In this document: positions 19,318 through 28,423 of the stretch, piece after piece | Layout: the number at the start of each line of letters is the position of its first letter | Numbering within the stretch: position 1 is the first letter of the stretch | From: Methylomonas sp. EFPC3 | GTDB taxonomy: Bacteria > Pseudomonadota > Gammaproteobacteria > Methylococcales > Methylomonadaceae | Assembly (NCBI RefSeq): GCF_029643245.1 | Contig: NZ_CP116398.1 | Coordinates: 3,224,001 to 3,288,000, forward strand | Length of the DNA: 64,000 nt | Direction of reading: 5' to 3' | The notes under the pieces: generated by a model | Database searches by the model: none | What the model saw: the letters and a program-made list of their open reading frames with translations, nothing else | Told to the model about the DNA's origin: nothing | Made by a program: the position numbers and the translations under genes

Positions 19318-19942
19318 GCAAGTCGCCGAAAGCTTATTGAGCGGCCATTTCATTTGTCCGACCGCCTATCCGGACGCCTTCGACTATTTGTCGCAAGCCG
19401 CCAATGCCGAAAAGATCGACGCTTTCTTAAAGCCGCTGGATAGAGAATTGCAAAACATTGACGGCGAACTTTTTTACGCGGCCTACACGGTGGTCGACGA
19501 CAGCAACCGCGCTGCAATCAGGGAGGCCTTTTCCGAAGTCCGCTCGCAACTGCGCCCGGTCGTCGAATGGATGGACATGGTCATGACCGCGCTGAGCCAG
19601 GACATGCCGATCCGGGCCCGCGACGAAATCCGTCTGCATCAGCTTTTGCAGGCCATAGAACACGAGCCGTCTTTGTCGGAGCAATTAAACCGCCTGACCC
19701 AATTGACGCTGTTCAAAACAAGCAAAACCGGTATCAACGATCAATTGTCCTGGGTATTGCAAAAGCTGGAACAAACCGGCTTTCTGGCGCGCCCCAACCC
19801 GCAATCCTCTGTGTATATCGCCACCGGAAAAATCAATTATCTACATCAGCTCATCGCCTTCCTGAACGACGCCGAAAACCTGGAGCTGGACCAACACGCG
19901 GCCGGCGGTGCCGACGGCGAGCAGCAGGAATTGTTTTTATGA
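19310..19942 (+). CDS. jetB: Wadjet-like KITE subunit JetB
   Basis: 210 residues starting at GTG 19310, preceded by a strong AGGAGG at 19298. It contains winged-helix-like segments (ARDEIRLHQLLQAIEHE and LSWVLQKLEQTGFLARP), as in MukE/DUF4194-type KITE proteins that bind the kleisin and SMC heads. It overlaps jetC by 8 bp and jetA by 4 bp (ATGA), indicating translational coupling. Assigned mainly by length and position between the SMC and kleisin genes. Confidence 0.78.
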   Translation: MFKQVAESLLSGHFICPTAYPDAFDYLSQAANAEKIDAFLKPLDRELQNIDGELFYAAYTVVDDSNRAAIREAFSEVRSQLRPVVEWMDMVMTALSQDMPIRARDEIRLHQLLQAIEHEPSLSEQLNRLTQLTLFKTSKTGINDQLSWVLQKLEQTGFLARPNPQSSVYIATGKINYLHQLIAFLNDAENLELDQHAAGGADGEQQELFL

Positions 19943-21171
19943 GTTTCGACCACGAACAGATTGCCGGACTCATCCGCAAACTGGCAAGTGCCGACCAATT
20001 GTTGGCAAAAACCTATATCGACGGCACGCTGCATGCCGACGACGAAAACCGAGCAGCAATCGACAGCTTGAAAAAATCCGGTCTGTTGCGCACAGCGGAT
20101 ACCGGTGACGAATACCGTCTGACCGGCGATCTCAAGCGCTTGATAGACCGCCTTCTGCTGCGCAACCAGCGTTATCAGCAAAATCTCAACATGGCCAAGA
20201 TGATCCTGAACGTCGAGGAGGACATCGAAGACTACCGCCGCGCACTGGAACAGAACAAGCGGGACGAGGCCCAATATCACTTGGAGCAAATCGACGACAC
20301 GCTGTACGAAGCGATAGAGGCCTTGGAAAACAGCCTCGGCGTGATGTTCGCGGTTATCACCAGTCAATTCGGTTTCGTCAGTTCCTTGAACGGCAAGATC
20401 CGGCAAAACCAGCGGGCGCTAGCCTACGCCCAGCAACTGGTGCAAGAACTGAACCATGTCAGAATCGACGGTTGCTACGACTGGCTGAGCAGTTGGAGTG
20501 CTATACCGCCGGAACTCAGCCGCAAGATTATCCGCTTCATCGACCAATACAAAAGCGTCGTCGAACGCCTGACCGGCATCGTCGGCCGCATGAAGGAACT
20601 ACTGTTCAAATTAAGGCTGCAGGAACAAACCGCCAACCGCTGCCGGGCGATGGCGCAGTTTTTACGGAATCACCCCGAATGGGAGCCCTTGGACTGGAGC
20701 GCCGAAGCCGACGTCCCCAAGCTACTGCAGCGCGGCCCAGGCCTGAGCTTGCGGCCCGGCATCAATGCCGGCAATCCCTTGTTGCAGGCCGACCTAGCCG
20801 CCATCGTCCACGAACTGCGGCGCCAAGCCAAACCTGTCGCGCCTTTGACAAGGGACAGCGCCACGTCACCGTTGGATACGAAGGCGCCGGAACAAATCCC
20901 CTACGGTCAAGACTTGTACGAAAGCCATATCGAAAACCTGTTTGCCTTGGCCCTGGAACGGCAAGGCCGCAAGGTTTCGGCGCTACACTATTGGCGCGAT
21001 CAAGACTTGGAAGTCAAAGCGGAATTGTGGTTGGATATGGTGTTCGCCCAATACTGCTGCCTGCCTGGGCGCATACGCCGCGCTATCGCCTTGGATATGC
21101 AAGGCAAAAACCTGCAAGGCTTTAACGGCAACCAGATCATAGAGGAAATCCAATTGCAGCGGGTAGCGTGA
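19939..21171 (+). CDS. jetA: Wadjet-like kleisin JetA
   Basis: 410 residues from ATG 19939 (ATGA overlap with jetB). The N-terminal winged-helix region ends KSGLLRTADTGDEYRLT. A helical middle (NVEEDIEDYRRALEQNKRDE and following) resembles a MukF/kleisin neck. A C-terminal region would contact the other SMC head. An upstream in-frame extension back to 19567 exists but lies over jetB and is not used. It is not obviously a DUF3375 protein, unlike the separate JetA at 55551, so the system is probably not Wadjet type I. Confidence 0.78.
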   Translation: MSFDHEQIAGLIRKLASADQLLAKTYIDGTLHADDENRAAIDSLKKSGLLRTADTGDEYRLTGDLKRLIDRLLLRNQRYQQNLNMAKMILNVEEDIEDYRRALEQNKRDEAQYHLEQIDDTLYEAIEALENSLGVMFAVITSQFGFVSSLNGKIRQNQRALAYAQQLVQELNHVRIDGCYDWLSSWSAIPPELSRKIIRFIDQYKSVVERLTGIVGRMKELLFKLRLQEQTANRCRAMAQFLRNHPEWEPLDWSAEADVPKLLQRGPGLSLRPGINAGNPLLQADLAAIVHELRRQAKPVAPLTRDSATSPLDTKAPEQIPYGQDLYESHIENLFALALERQGRKVSALHYWRDQDLEVKAELWLDMVFAQYCCLPGRIRRAIALDMQGKNLQGFNGNQIIEEIQLQRVA

Positions 21172-21172
21172 C

Positions 21173-22081
21173 GTGGACAGAAAGCTGTACCAATGGATCA
21201 GCGCACTAGTCAGAGACAAGCCGGGGCTAACCACAGACAGGCCGGTTAGCCAATTGGGCCAAAAGGTACAAACCTACTATGGCTTCGGCCATCTCAGCAA
21301 CAGCCGTTTGATATTTAGCGCCGAAGACAAACGCCGCCTACGCCAGCAAATCTTAGCCGAAGTCGGCTTGGATCCCTTCACTACCGAGCATTTGCCGGAA
21401 AACCGTTTAGAGATGGCCCAATATCATGCGAACGAAAAACTGGCGGCCAAGCCAGCCAGCGAAGACCAATTGTTATTAAACAGCCAGGATGGGATCATTC
21501 GCATCAATAACGTGGAAATCCAGCTGTATCCGCAAAGCCTCACGTCAGCCGGCCTGATATGTATGAATTCCAGTATCGAAACTATCGAGCACGATACTAT
21601 CGTAGTCGTCGAAAACCTAGCCATCATGCCGCTATGCCACGCATGGCAAATTCCCTGTATCGACCCAAAAGCCCTTTGGCTCTACCGCGGCGATCATAAA
21701 AGCGGCGCCAAAGCCAATGCTTGCCGAGACTTCGTCGAGCGCTTCGGCGCCGATAATACCATCATAGTCTTTAGCGATATGGATCCCAAAGGACTAGAAA
21801 TTGCAGCCACATTACCTTTTGCAAAATTCTGGTTGGGTCCCAACGCGAAATTCTGGCGACCGTTACTGACAGGTCAATATGCAAGCCACATTGGTTTTGA
21901 CACTCAGTTCGAAGCTACAAGCTATTTGCTTAGGCTATTGGATTCTAATTCGGTATCCGAGCCATTTAAAAATCTCATATCAGTAATGAGTGATGAACGC
22001 AGTTCATTTCGGCAAGAACATACCTATAGTCACAACGTACCTTTGGAATTGATTCCCATCAGGGTCAAGGACCATTCTTGA
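21173..22081 (+). CDS. jetD: Wadjet-like Toprim nuclease JetD
   Basis: 302 residues from GTG 21173, one base after jetA. The C-terminal half has the Toprim signature of topoisomerase VI-like nucleases: glutamate in VVENLAIM (E147) and the DxD pair in FSDMDPKG (D202, D204). The N-terminal half is the arm/CAP-like region. JetD is the subunit that cuts plasmid DNA after loop extrusion. Last gene of the operon; no strong terminator follows at once, the nearest being at 22459. Confidence 0.87.
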   Translation: MDRKLYQWISALVRDKPGLTTDRPVSQLGQKVQTYYGFGHLSNSRLIFSAEDKRRLRQQILAEVGLDPFTTEHLPENRLEMAQYHANEKLAAKPASEDQLLLNSQDGIIRINNVEIQLYPQSLTSAGLICMNSSIETIEHDTIVVVENLAIMPLCHAWQIPCIDPKALWLYRGDHKSGAKANACRDFVERFGADNTIIVFSDMDPKGLEIAATLPFAKFWLGPNAKFWRPLLTGQYASHIGFDTQFEATSYLLRLLDSNSVSEPFKNLISVMSDERSSFRQEHTYSHNVPLELIPIRVKDHS

Positions 22082-22303
22082 TGGTTGTTATGGTGTTATT
22101 CAATTTCGCCGAGGGCTACCGGCCATCTTCAGTCATTGGAGTGGCCCAAATCAAGCGACAGCAATCTGCATTTAGCTGTCACTCAATGTGTGGCTACCTG
22201 CTTTGACATTTGTGCTCTTGTGAGATCAACGTGTTGGTTGGCGAGTGCTGATTGACGAAGTGGATTTTTTTGCCTGCGTCGATAGACAAAACGGAGGTGA
22301 AAA

Positions 22304-22408
22304 ATGATTACATTAAAAGCTAAGCGCCTTACAAATAGTGTTGAAAAAGCCTCGGTTGGGGAAAAAACTCATTTTCGGCTAAATTATCAGCAGATGGATG
22401 AGCAATAA
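22304..22408 (+). CDS. Small 34-residue peptide
   Basis: ATG 22304 to TAA 22408 (MITLKAKRLTNSVEKASVGE at the N-terminus) with an excellent ribosome site, GGAGGTG, 5 bases upstream. It is alone in a 450-bp gap between the Wadjet and GTPase operons, 50 bp before a strong hairpin. Function unknown; the strong ribosome site is the main support. Confidence 0.5.
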   Translation: MITLKAKRLTNSVEKASVGEKTHFRLNYQQMDEQ

Positions 22409-22458
22409 CTCATAGTTACGAACTATGAAAAATAGAATCTTAACCAAAAATGAGAAAT

Positions 22459-22477
22459 CCCCCGGCTTTGCCGGGGG
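22459..22477 (+). terminator. Strong GC hairpin, likely terminator
   Basis: Perfect 8-bp stem CCCCCGGC / GCCGGGGG with a TTT loop. It is followed by ATATTTACTCTGTTT, a loose T-rich tail. It would end transcripts of the Wadjet operon or the small peptide before the GTPase pair. Confidence 0.7.
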
Positions 22478-22533
22478 ATATTTACTCTGTTTACCCTATG
22501 TATTAAGCATTATTTATACGGAAAATCAAATTC

Positions 22534-24813
22534 ATGAATCCAAGTGATGAAATCACAAAGCAATTGGAAGTTGCTGCCAAGGCCGCTAAACGCGCACTTG
22601 ATCATGCACGTCCAGGTCAAAAAGATTTCCTCACTGCCCTTCAGCACTTTGAAAAACAAATCGGTGCAGCCCAAGTAATAGCCCCAACTAACGCCAATCC
22701 GATTATTCGCGAAGCAACTGAGACCTTCAGTCAACGCTACAATGATTTGCGGGGTAAATTGGACGGCCTGTCGGCAAAGTTCGCGGATAGTTTGTCCAAG
22801 TCCTTAGAGAATTTTGAGCGCGATGCCTCCTACGTTACCTTAATGCTCTTTGGACGGACCAGGGCGGGCAAAAGCACCACCATGGAGGCCCTTACCGGTG
22901 GAGACGGCTCAACTATTGGTATCGGCATGCAGCATACTACTCGCGAAGTACGCGCGTATTACTTTCCAAGCACCGACGGCAAGAGCCCACCTGATAGGCC
23001 CGCCTTGCGAATTGTTGACACCCCGGGCATCGAGGGGTTTGAAGGTGAAGCTCTTGGCGAGATGGCTGAAGAGTTTATTGATCGCGCCGATCACATCTTG
23101 TTCATGCTTACGGACGACAAAGCAACGGATGGTGAGCTTGAGCGCTTCAGAACCATTCGTACTCAAGGAAAGGGTGTTACGGTCCTACTCAACGTTAAGA
23201 CTGCAGACGAAGATTTGGATTTGCTAATTGGCCGACCGGAACTGATCTTCAAAGCAGATGAACTTGACGGCCATTCAAGGAGAATCTGTGGACAATTAGA
23301 GCGGCGTTTAAGCATGCCGAAACCTCGCTTGATTCACATACACTCAAGGGCCGCGTGGCTCGGGCGTTCTGATGCCGGTCTCCCCGAAGGATTAGAGGAA
23401 GACGATAGGCACGCTCTAGTGAGCAACAGCAGGATATGTGATCTAGAACACCGGATTACCGAATTTATCCAAACTGAAGCGTTACCGGCTCGGTTGGCTG
23501 GACCAAGAACGCTTCTTCTCAGCCACTTGTGGCCTCTGAAAGACATGCTTCGCCCCTTTGCTGGGGAGTTCCGCCAAATGATGGATACACTCGAGCAGCT
23601 GGGAAAACGGCTCGAGATAAGCGCTCTGGAAGCACAGAAGAAGTCTGTACGGCGATTACCTTTAATACGCTCGCGGTTTCAAGCTGCAAGCGACGCTATT
23701 CCAGGAATGATCGACGAGGTCATTGCGGCAGGCGGTCGAGGCCATGCCCTCAACACACACTGGAAACAGCTCCTAAACACACATGCTGTATTGGATGCAG
23801 GGACGTGGTTCACCGAGATCGCTCAGCAGGACTTCAAATCAGAGTTTTCAGAGGAAATGCGTTCATCAACATTTGACTTCCAATTCGTTAAAGTTGATGA
23901 CTTTGATGAGCTGCTTGATGACTACCACAAATTGGAGAACGACCAGCGTCGAAACAAATACGCGAGAATCGGGTTGCGAACTGCTGGCGGCACTGGTGCA
24001 GCTGCGCTAGCAACATGGGCAGTTGCAAACTGGTGGAATCCTACGGGTTGGATTGCTGCAGTGGTTGTTGCGGGTGCAGGGTTCACTGGTGAGGCACTCG
24101 CAAGATCGGTTGCAGACGATTTAGACAGCTCCGACAAACGAGCTCTGCATGAAAAACGCACAGCAATCATCGCAAAGCTCAATGAACGTATTTGGAATGA
24201 TCATCATCGGGTTCATATGGCATGTGAAAATTGGCTAGACCAGACAAAGGCACTCTATATTGATACTGCAAATCAGGTGATGGCACCAATACATTGTGCA
24301 GCACGTGATCTTTGGCGTTCCATTGTTGCCAGTCTTAAACATCTGGACGAGGTGTCGGATTCTATCAACAAGGGACTCATTGTTGATCTTTTCAATGCAC
24401 TTATTCCAGAGAGTACTGGTGGCGATGTGTATGTTGATTCAGTGGCGCGCATACCCGACTATCGAACAAAGGTCGTGATTCGTACTAAGCCTGATCAACA
24501 TAAAAATGTATTAGCGGTATGCATTGGTCATAAAGGTGAGCGAATCCGGCGGATAGCAAGCGCAATAGGGGGAGAGCGCATTGACTTAGTCGATGGCGAT
24601 GCCGATGATGAAGTGCGTGTTTTGCAGGCACTTGGACTACATAATATTCACAATGCCTGTATCAAGCTGTCCATACAATCAGGTCGAAGAGCCGCTATCG
24701 TTCGGTTTGATCGTGAAGATCAAGTCGCAGCGGCGATTGGCCCGAAAGGCGCAAATGTTCGACTTGCTCGCAAGTTACTTGGCATGGATATTGTGATTGA
24801 AAACGGGAAGTAA
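22534..24813 (+). CDS. Dynamin-like GTPase with C-terminal tandem KH domains (LeoBC-like)
   Basis: 759 residues. GTPase motifs: G1 GRTRAGKST at 107-115, G3 DTPG at 162-165, and an atypical G4 (NVKTADED instead of NKxD). A helical stalk follows, then a glycine/alanine-rich hydrophobic hairpin at about 490-530 (membrane paddle). The C-terminal about 115 residues match the KH1-KH2 pair of NusA: IGHKGERIRRIASAIGGERI and AIGPKGANVRLARKLLGM, both with GxxG loops. With the next gene it looks like the two-gene Eleos (LeoBC-LeoA) antiphage system. I do not know whether described LeoBC proteins carry this RNA-binding tail. Confidence 0.75.
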   Translation: MNPSDEITKQLEVAAKAAKRALDHARPGQKDFLTALQHFEKQIGAAQVIAPTNANPIIREATETFSQRYNDLRGKLDGLSAKFADSLSKSLENFERDASYVTLMLFGRTRAGKSTTMEALTGGDGSTIGIGMQHTTREVRAYYFPSTDGKSPPDRPALRIVDTPGIEGFEGEALGEMAEEFIDRADHILFMLTDDKATDGELERFRTIRTQGKGVTVLLNVKTADEDLDLLIGRPELIFKADELDGHSRRICGQLERRLSMPKPRLIHIHSRAAWLGRSDAGLPEGLEEDDRHALVSNSRICDLEHRITEFIQTEALPARLAGPRTLLLSHLWPLKDMLRPFAGEFRQMMDTLEQLGKRLEISALEAQKKSVRRLPLIRSRFQAASDAIPGMIDEVIAAGGRGHALNTHWKQLLNTHAVLDAGTWFTEIAQQDFKSEFSEEMRSSTFDFQFVKVDDFDELLDDYHKLENDQRRNKYARIGLRTAGGTGAAALATWAVANWWNPTGWIAAVVVAGAGFTGEALARSVADDLDSSDKRALHEKRTAIIAKLNERIWNDHHRVHMACENWLDQTKALYIDTANQVMAPIHCAARDLWRSIVASLKHLDEVSDSINKGLIVDLFNALIPESTGGDVYVDSVARIPDYRTKVVIRTKPDQHKNVLAVCIGHKGERIRRIASAIGGERIDLVDGDADDEVRVLQALGLHNIHNACIKLSIQSGRRAAIVRFDREDQVAAAIGPKGANVRLARKLLGMDIVIENGK

Positions 24814-24815
24814 TC

Positions 24816-26543
24816 ATGAAATTGGCTTATTCAACATATTTTAAAGAACTGAACCATGTGGTTAAGGACGCAGAGAGCCTTATTGCAGGCTTGGATATTC
24901 CAGAAGCAGCACGGCAATTAGAAAGGCTTGAGGAGGCTCGTGAGCTTATAGGAACTGAAACTCCGTTGCGCTTGGTTTTATTGGGCGAATTCAGTGCTGG
25001 AAAATCCTCATTGATTAGCGCTCTAACCGGAGCGGACGTGAAAATCGATGCAGACGTTTGTACTGATACCATTTCGGAATATTCATGGCAGGGATTAACG
25101 CTAGTCGATACTCCTGGCATACAAGCTCAAGGTGTCGAAACCGATCATGACCGAATTGCTCGCGAAGCAACGGTCAAAGCCGATCTTGTTTTGTTCGTCA
25201 TTACGAATGAGTTATTCAATCCGCGATTAGCGGCCTATCTGAAATACGTCCTCGACGATACTGGTTTAGGGCTAGCTAAAAAAGCAGCCATTGTCGTTAA
25301 CAAGATTGACAGAGAGACGAATCCAACGGAAATCTTATTAGGACAAATTCAAAAGGTGCTTGGTCCGCATCTTGATGTCCCTATTTATTTTTGTGCGTCC
25401 TCGAAGTTCACTCAGGCAAAGGGTATGACCGAAGAGTTGCGCACACGGTTTATAAGACAAAGTCGGATTAACGAACTCGTTTATGGCATAAATCAATTTG
25501 TTGACGACGCAGGAACATTGGGACGACTCACCACACCTTTGCAGATCGTTGCTGAAATGACTGATCTGTTGCAGGCCGAAGTGGCTGATTCCGAGGACGA
25601 CAAAAACCGACTCGAGCTATTACGCAGACAAAAAAAAGTTCTCCAAGACTTGCAGTTACGTCTCCTGGAAATTAGAAAAAATTGGAAACAGCAAATCTAT
25701 TCAACCATCTTGCGCCAGGCTGAACCTGCGGCTCAGCAAATCGACGATTCTACCAACGAACAAGGGTTTATTAGTCTCTTTGAGTCAGGTATGGCTAATA
25801 TTGCTGGTGAAGTCAGCAGTATTTACGATGGCGTTCAGTTTGATTTGGCACAGGCTCTGTCTGAAACAGAAAACAAGTTAGAAGAACTTGGACATAGCCA
25901 ACTAGCAAAAGAAGTAGAGCTTGGATCAACACAACGCGCCGAACGAATAAAAGCTACCGCAGATGGAAATCACGCTAAAGGTCAAGCCTATGTTGCAAAG
26001 TTTACGAAATTCTGTATAGACCAGCCGCTTCTAAAGGCAAGCCTTGAGGAAGCGGCTAAGAATGCAAAAAACTTACGTGATATTGTTTACTCAGTTGGAA
26101 AAGCTTTCGGCAAAAAATTCCGGCCTTGGGAAGCTGTTAAGACTGGACAGTGGTTAGGTTTGAAAACTGCTGAATGGGCAGGAAAAGCACAAAAAGCATT
26201 ACCTTTTATCGGAATAGCACTTGATCTTTATTTGCAATATCGAGAGGAGGAAGCCAAAGAAGAAAAAGCTCGGTACTTTGCTAGCCTCAGAATGTCTTTA
26301 CGCAACGTATTTGCTGAACAGGCTAAACTTGAGGCCGAAGCTCTGGAGGCTGGAGTAGTGAAGGTCTCGGAGGGACCTGTTGCCGAAGCTTTAGCAAGTC
26401 TGGACAGTGCGGCTGAAGAAGTGAGTAACTCTGATATCAAGAATGCCGTTATGGCAAAAAAGATCGCCGCTTTACGTGAGCGTTGCACTCACCTGCGAAC
26501 ACAGATCATGGGTGGTGTCCGACTGGAAACAAGTGAAAGTTGA
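24816..26543 (+). CDS. Dynamin-like GTPase (LeoA-like)
   Basis: 575 residues, close to LeoA of enterotoxigenic E. coli in length. G1 GEFSAGKSS at 57-65, G3 DTPG near residue 95, G4 NKID at 162-165. Long amphipathic helices form the predicted stalk, with a hydrophobic segment near ALPFIGIALDLYLQY that may touch membrane. It starts 2 bp after the LeoBC-like gene and is surely co-translated with it. In Eleos both GTPases are needed for phage defence. This one has a normal NKxD motif whereas its partner does not. Confidence 0.78.
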   Translation: MKLAYSTYFKELNHVVKDAESLIAGLDIPEAARQLERLEEARELIGTETPLRLVLLGEFSAGKSSLISALTGADVKIDADVCTDTISEYSWQGLTLVDTPGIQAQGVETDHDRIAREATVKADLVLFVITNELFNPRLAAYLKYVLDDTGLGLAKKAAIVVNKIDRETNPTEILLGQIQKVLGPHLDVPIYFCASSKFTQAKGMTEELRTRFIRQSRINELVYGINQFVDDAGTLGRLTTPLQIVAEMTDLLQAEVADSEDDKNRLELLRRQKKVLQDLQLRLLEIRKNWKQQIYSTILRQAEPAAQQIDDSTNEQGFISLFESGMANIAGEVSSIYDGVQFDLAQALSETENKLEELGHSQLAKEVELGSTQRAERIKATADGNHAKGQAYVAKFTKFCIDQPLLKASLEEAAKNAKNLRDIVYSVGKAFGKKFRPWEAVKTGQWLGLKTAEWAGKAQKALPFIGIALDLYLQYREEEAKEEKARYFASLRMSLRNVFAEQAKLEAEALEAGVVKVSEGPVAEALASLDSAAEEVSNSDIKNAVMAKKIAALRERCTHLRTQIMGGVRLETSES

Positions 26544-26677
26544 TGAGTTAAGAACTACCATATGTAGGTTTGAAGTCAGACTATCAATGCGTATGATTTG
26601 TCATGGGACGAAATGCAATAAGGCGTTTTTGCAAAGTAACTATTACCATTTCATGAAGCGGATTACACAGTAATATC

Positions 26678-26878
26678 ATGCCTATCAAACCTAAACCGTT
26701 CGTTTATGTATGTCCTTCTTGCGGTTGGAAAAAGACGGTTTCTCCGAGAAGCGACGCATTGATGCCCGGAGAATACTATGAAAATTGCCCAGAATGCGGC
26801 GCCATTCCCCTGAAAAAGGAAGGACTTAACAGATTAGCAGAACTTGGCCTCAGATTGCTTGACAAATTATTTACATGA
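26678..26878 (+). CDS. Small zinc-ribbon protein
   Basis: 66 residues with two CxxC pairs (CPSC and CPEC, 30 residues apart), a standard zinc ribbon, followed by an amphipathic C-terminal helix. Such proteins are frequent in defence and mobile regions and may bind nucleic acid. It lies 134 bp after the GTPase pair in the same direction; a role with that pair is only inferred. Nothing convincing is seen in 26544-26677 or 26879-27104. Confidence 0.65.
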   Translation: MPIKPKPFVYVCPSCGWKKTVSPRSDALMPGEYYENCPECGAIPLKKEGLNRLAELGLRLLDKLFT

Positions 26879-27104
26879 GGAACAATTTAATCCCTGATCG
26901 GCTGGTTGTGGCCCAGAACCCGACAGTCAATTGTTTTGGCTCAAAGGCCGCTTGGGGTCGGTTTTTGCCGGTCAACGAACTCCCGTTGTACTTACTCTCT
27001 GAAGATATTTCAAATGTTACCAATCGGTTTGCACGCAAGGATAATAATATTCTCAAAGGTTAGAAATTGAGCTTTTATTTACCATATATCATCTTCTTTG
27101 TCCG

Positions 27105-28073
27105 TCATGTTTGTTCCCAATCTTCAATCAATTTTGGCGTTATGCCGAATACCAAAATTGGACAACCTTCATGTAGTCCGGCGTTGAGCCGGTGTAGGAG
27201 ATTGCCCATCCAGGCTGTACTGGCACCGTAACTCGCTTTTACGGTTTCATCGCCCAATTTATTCGCGTTGTCAAAAGGAGGCTTCAACTTCTCGCTACGT
27301 GTTACTAATATCCCGGCACTAATCAGTCCAAATTCGTGGAACGCCCGAAATGTATGCAAATCCCGGTCGAAGTTTTGTCTCGTGGATTTCCATTCAAAAT
27401 CAAAGGCAACACGACCTTTTACGTAGTCTAGTTTATGCCTGTCAGTAAAAGCCTCGATCAACCGAGGTTTAGTGTCAGGGCGTTTCACTTTATGAACTTT
27501 TCCGTTAGCCAGAACCTGTTCATCGAACTCCTGCACCCTTACTAAGAGATCGCCTTGAATCCGTGATTCGACCCATCCATTAGGACGTAAAATATTTGAA
27601 AATCTCTTAGATATAAAGGTTTCGTCGCCTCCGGACCTTCCTAAGTCTCGCTTCGTAATACGGAAGGCTAGCAAGGCCGCTTCAATTTCTTTCAATTCTT
27701 CCGGAAAGGAATTAGCCAAAATAGCCGCTGCGTGTCGGTAGCTATACACGTCATACAGCGCACGTACTTCGGCGCTAATATATCGGTCAACATCTGCCGG
27801 ATAGTCGGCATTGGGGCCGGGGCAGAGCGATACATCGTCCGATCCATTTGCTTCGGTTTTATGGTCTTTATCGCTATTTTCGTTGTCCAATTCTGGATCT
27901 TGTCCGTTTTCCATATAGAGTATTCTTAGCCATTGCTTTGCCTCCTTCATAGGCGGGTGGTGGTTAGGCAGGTTCACCGGTTGCCGCCGATGGACTTGCC
28001 GCCTTTTTTCCATGTTAGTGATGTTTGTTAGTTCCCGGCAGTCAGGTTTTGCCGGCCTACCATCATTCGACAT
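27105..28073 (-). CDS. BglII/BstYI-family restriction endonuclease
   Basis: 322 residues. The C-terminal 190 residues match the BglII-type fold, with the active-site segment VAFDFEWKSTRQNFDRDLHT (E-W-K near residue 225) and the FHEFGLISAGILVTRS strand-helix after it. The first 110 residues are low in complexity and unlike the family. The true start may be the internal ATG at 27913 (MENGQDPELD), so the start is uncertain. These enzymes cut a palindrome such as R-GATC-Y in the host-unmethylated state. No matching methyltransferase is present in the transposon. It follows the tniQ2 and zinc-ribbon genes on the same strand. Confidence 0.72.
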   Translation of the reverse strand: MSNDGRPAKPDCRELTNITNMEKRRQVHRRQPVNLPNHHPPMKEAKQWLRILYMENGQDPELDNENSDKDHKTEANGSDDVSLCPGPNADYPADVDRYISAEVRALYDVYSYRHAAAILANSFPEELKEIEAALLAFRITKRDLGRSGGDETFISKRFSNILRPNGWVESRIQGDLLVRVQEFDEQVLANGKVHKVKRPDTKPRLIEAFTDRHKLDYVKGRVAFDFEWKSTRQNFDRDLHTFRAFHEFGLISAGILVTRSEKLKPPFDNANKLGDETVKASYGASTAWMGNLLHRLNAGLHEGCPILVFGITPKLIEDWEQT

Positions 28074-28180
28074 ACTTTATCGTCGTTGCATACATCGCGT
28101 TATCGCCATGGCGGTGCAAGTTAGCGAACTCGGCAGACCCTGCAAAAATACGATGATTTTTTCTCTGGCGTTTCTCATGC

Positions 28181-28423
28181 TCAGCGCCTGACGATTTCAA
28201 GTATGGGTATATCTATGTAACTTGGATTTGAGCCAAGCTTACCGATCATTTTCCATTCGGCGCCACAATCCTGACAAACGTATGTCCGTTCATAACTCAT
28301 TCCATCTGGTAAGTATTTCGTTTTCCCCCTCTGTTTTAATCCAAGAAGCATTTGGCCCTCTGAGCCAAATGGCTGACGTATACCGTTTTCATCGGCTGGA
28401 CTGCAAAGATTACATGGCATCAT
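28181..28423 (-). CDS. Small zinc-ribbon-like protein
   Basis: 80 residues with CNLC near the N-terminus and CQDC about 45 residues later, a likely zinc-binding pair. Family unknown. ATG at 28423 lies 7 bp downstream of the tniQ2 stop, in the same direction, and before the BglII-like gene, so it probably shares their transcript. Confidence 0.6.
   Translation of the reverse strand: MMPCNLCSPADENGIRQPFGSEGQMLLGLKQRGKTKYLPDGMSYERTYVCQDCGAEWKMIGKLGSNPSYIDIPILEIVRR

Noticed and set aside
26875..27063. 62-codon plus-strand frame after the zinc-ribbon gene
   Set aside because: No ribosome site, no family resemblance; likely chance.
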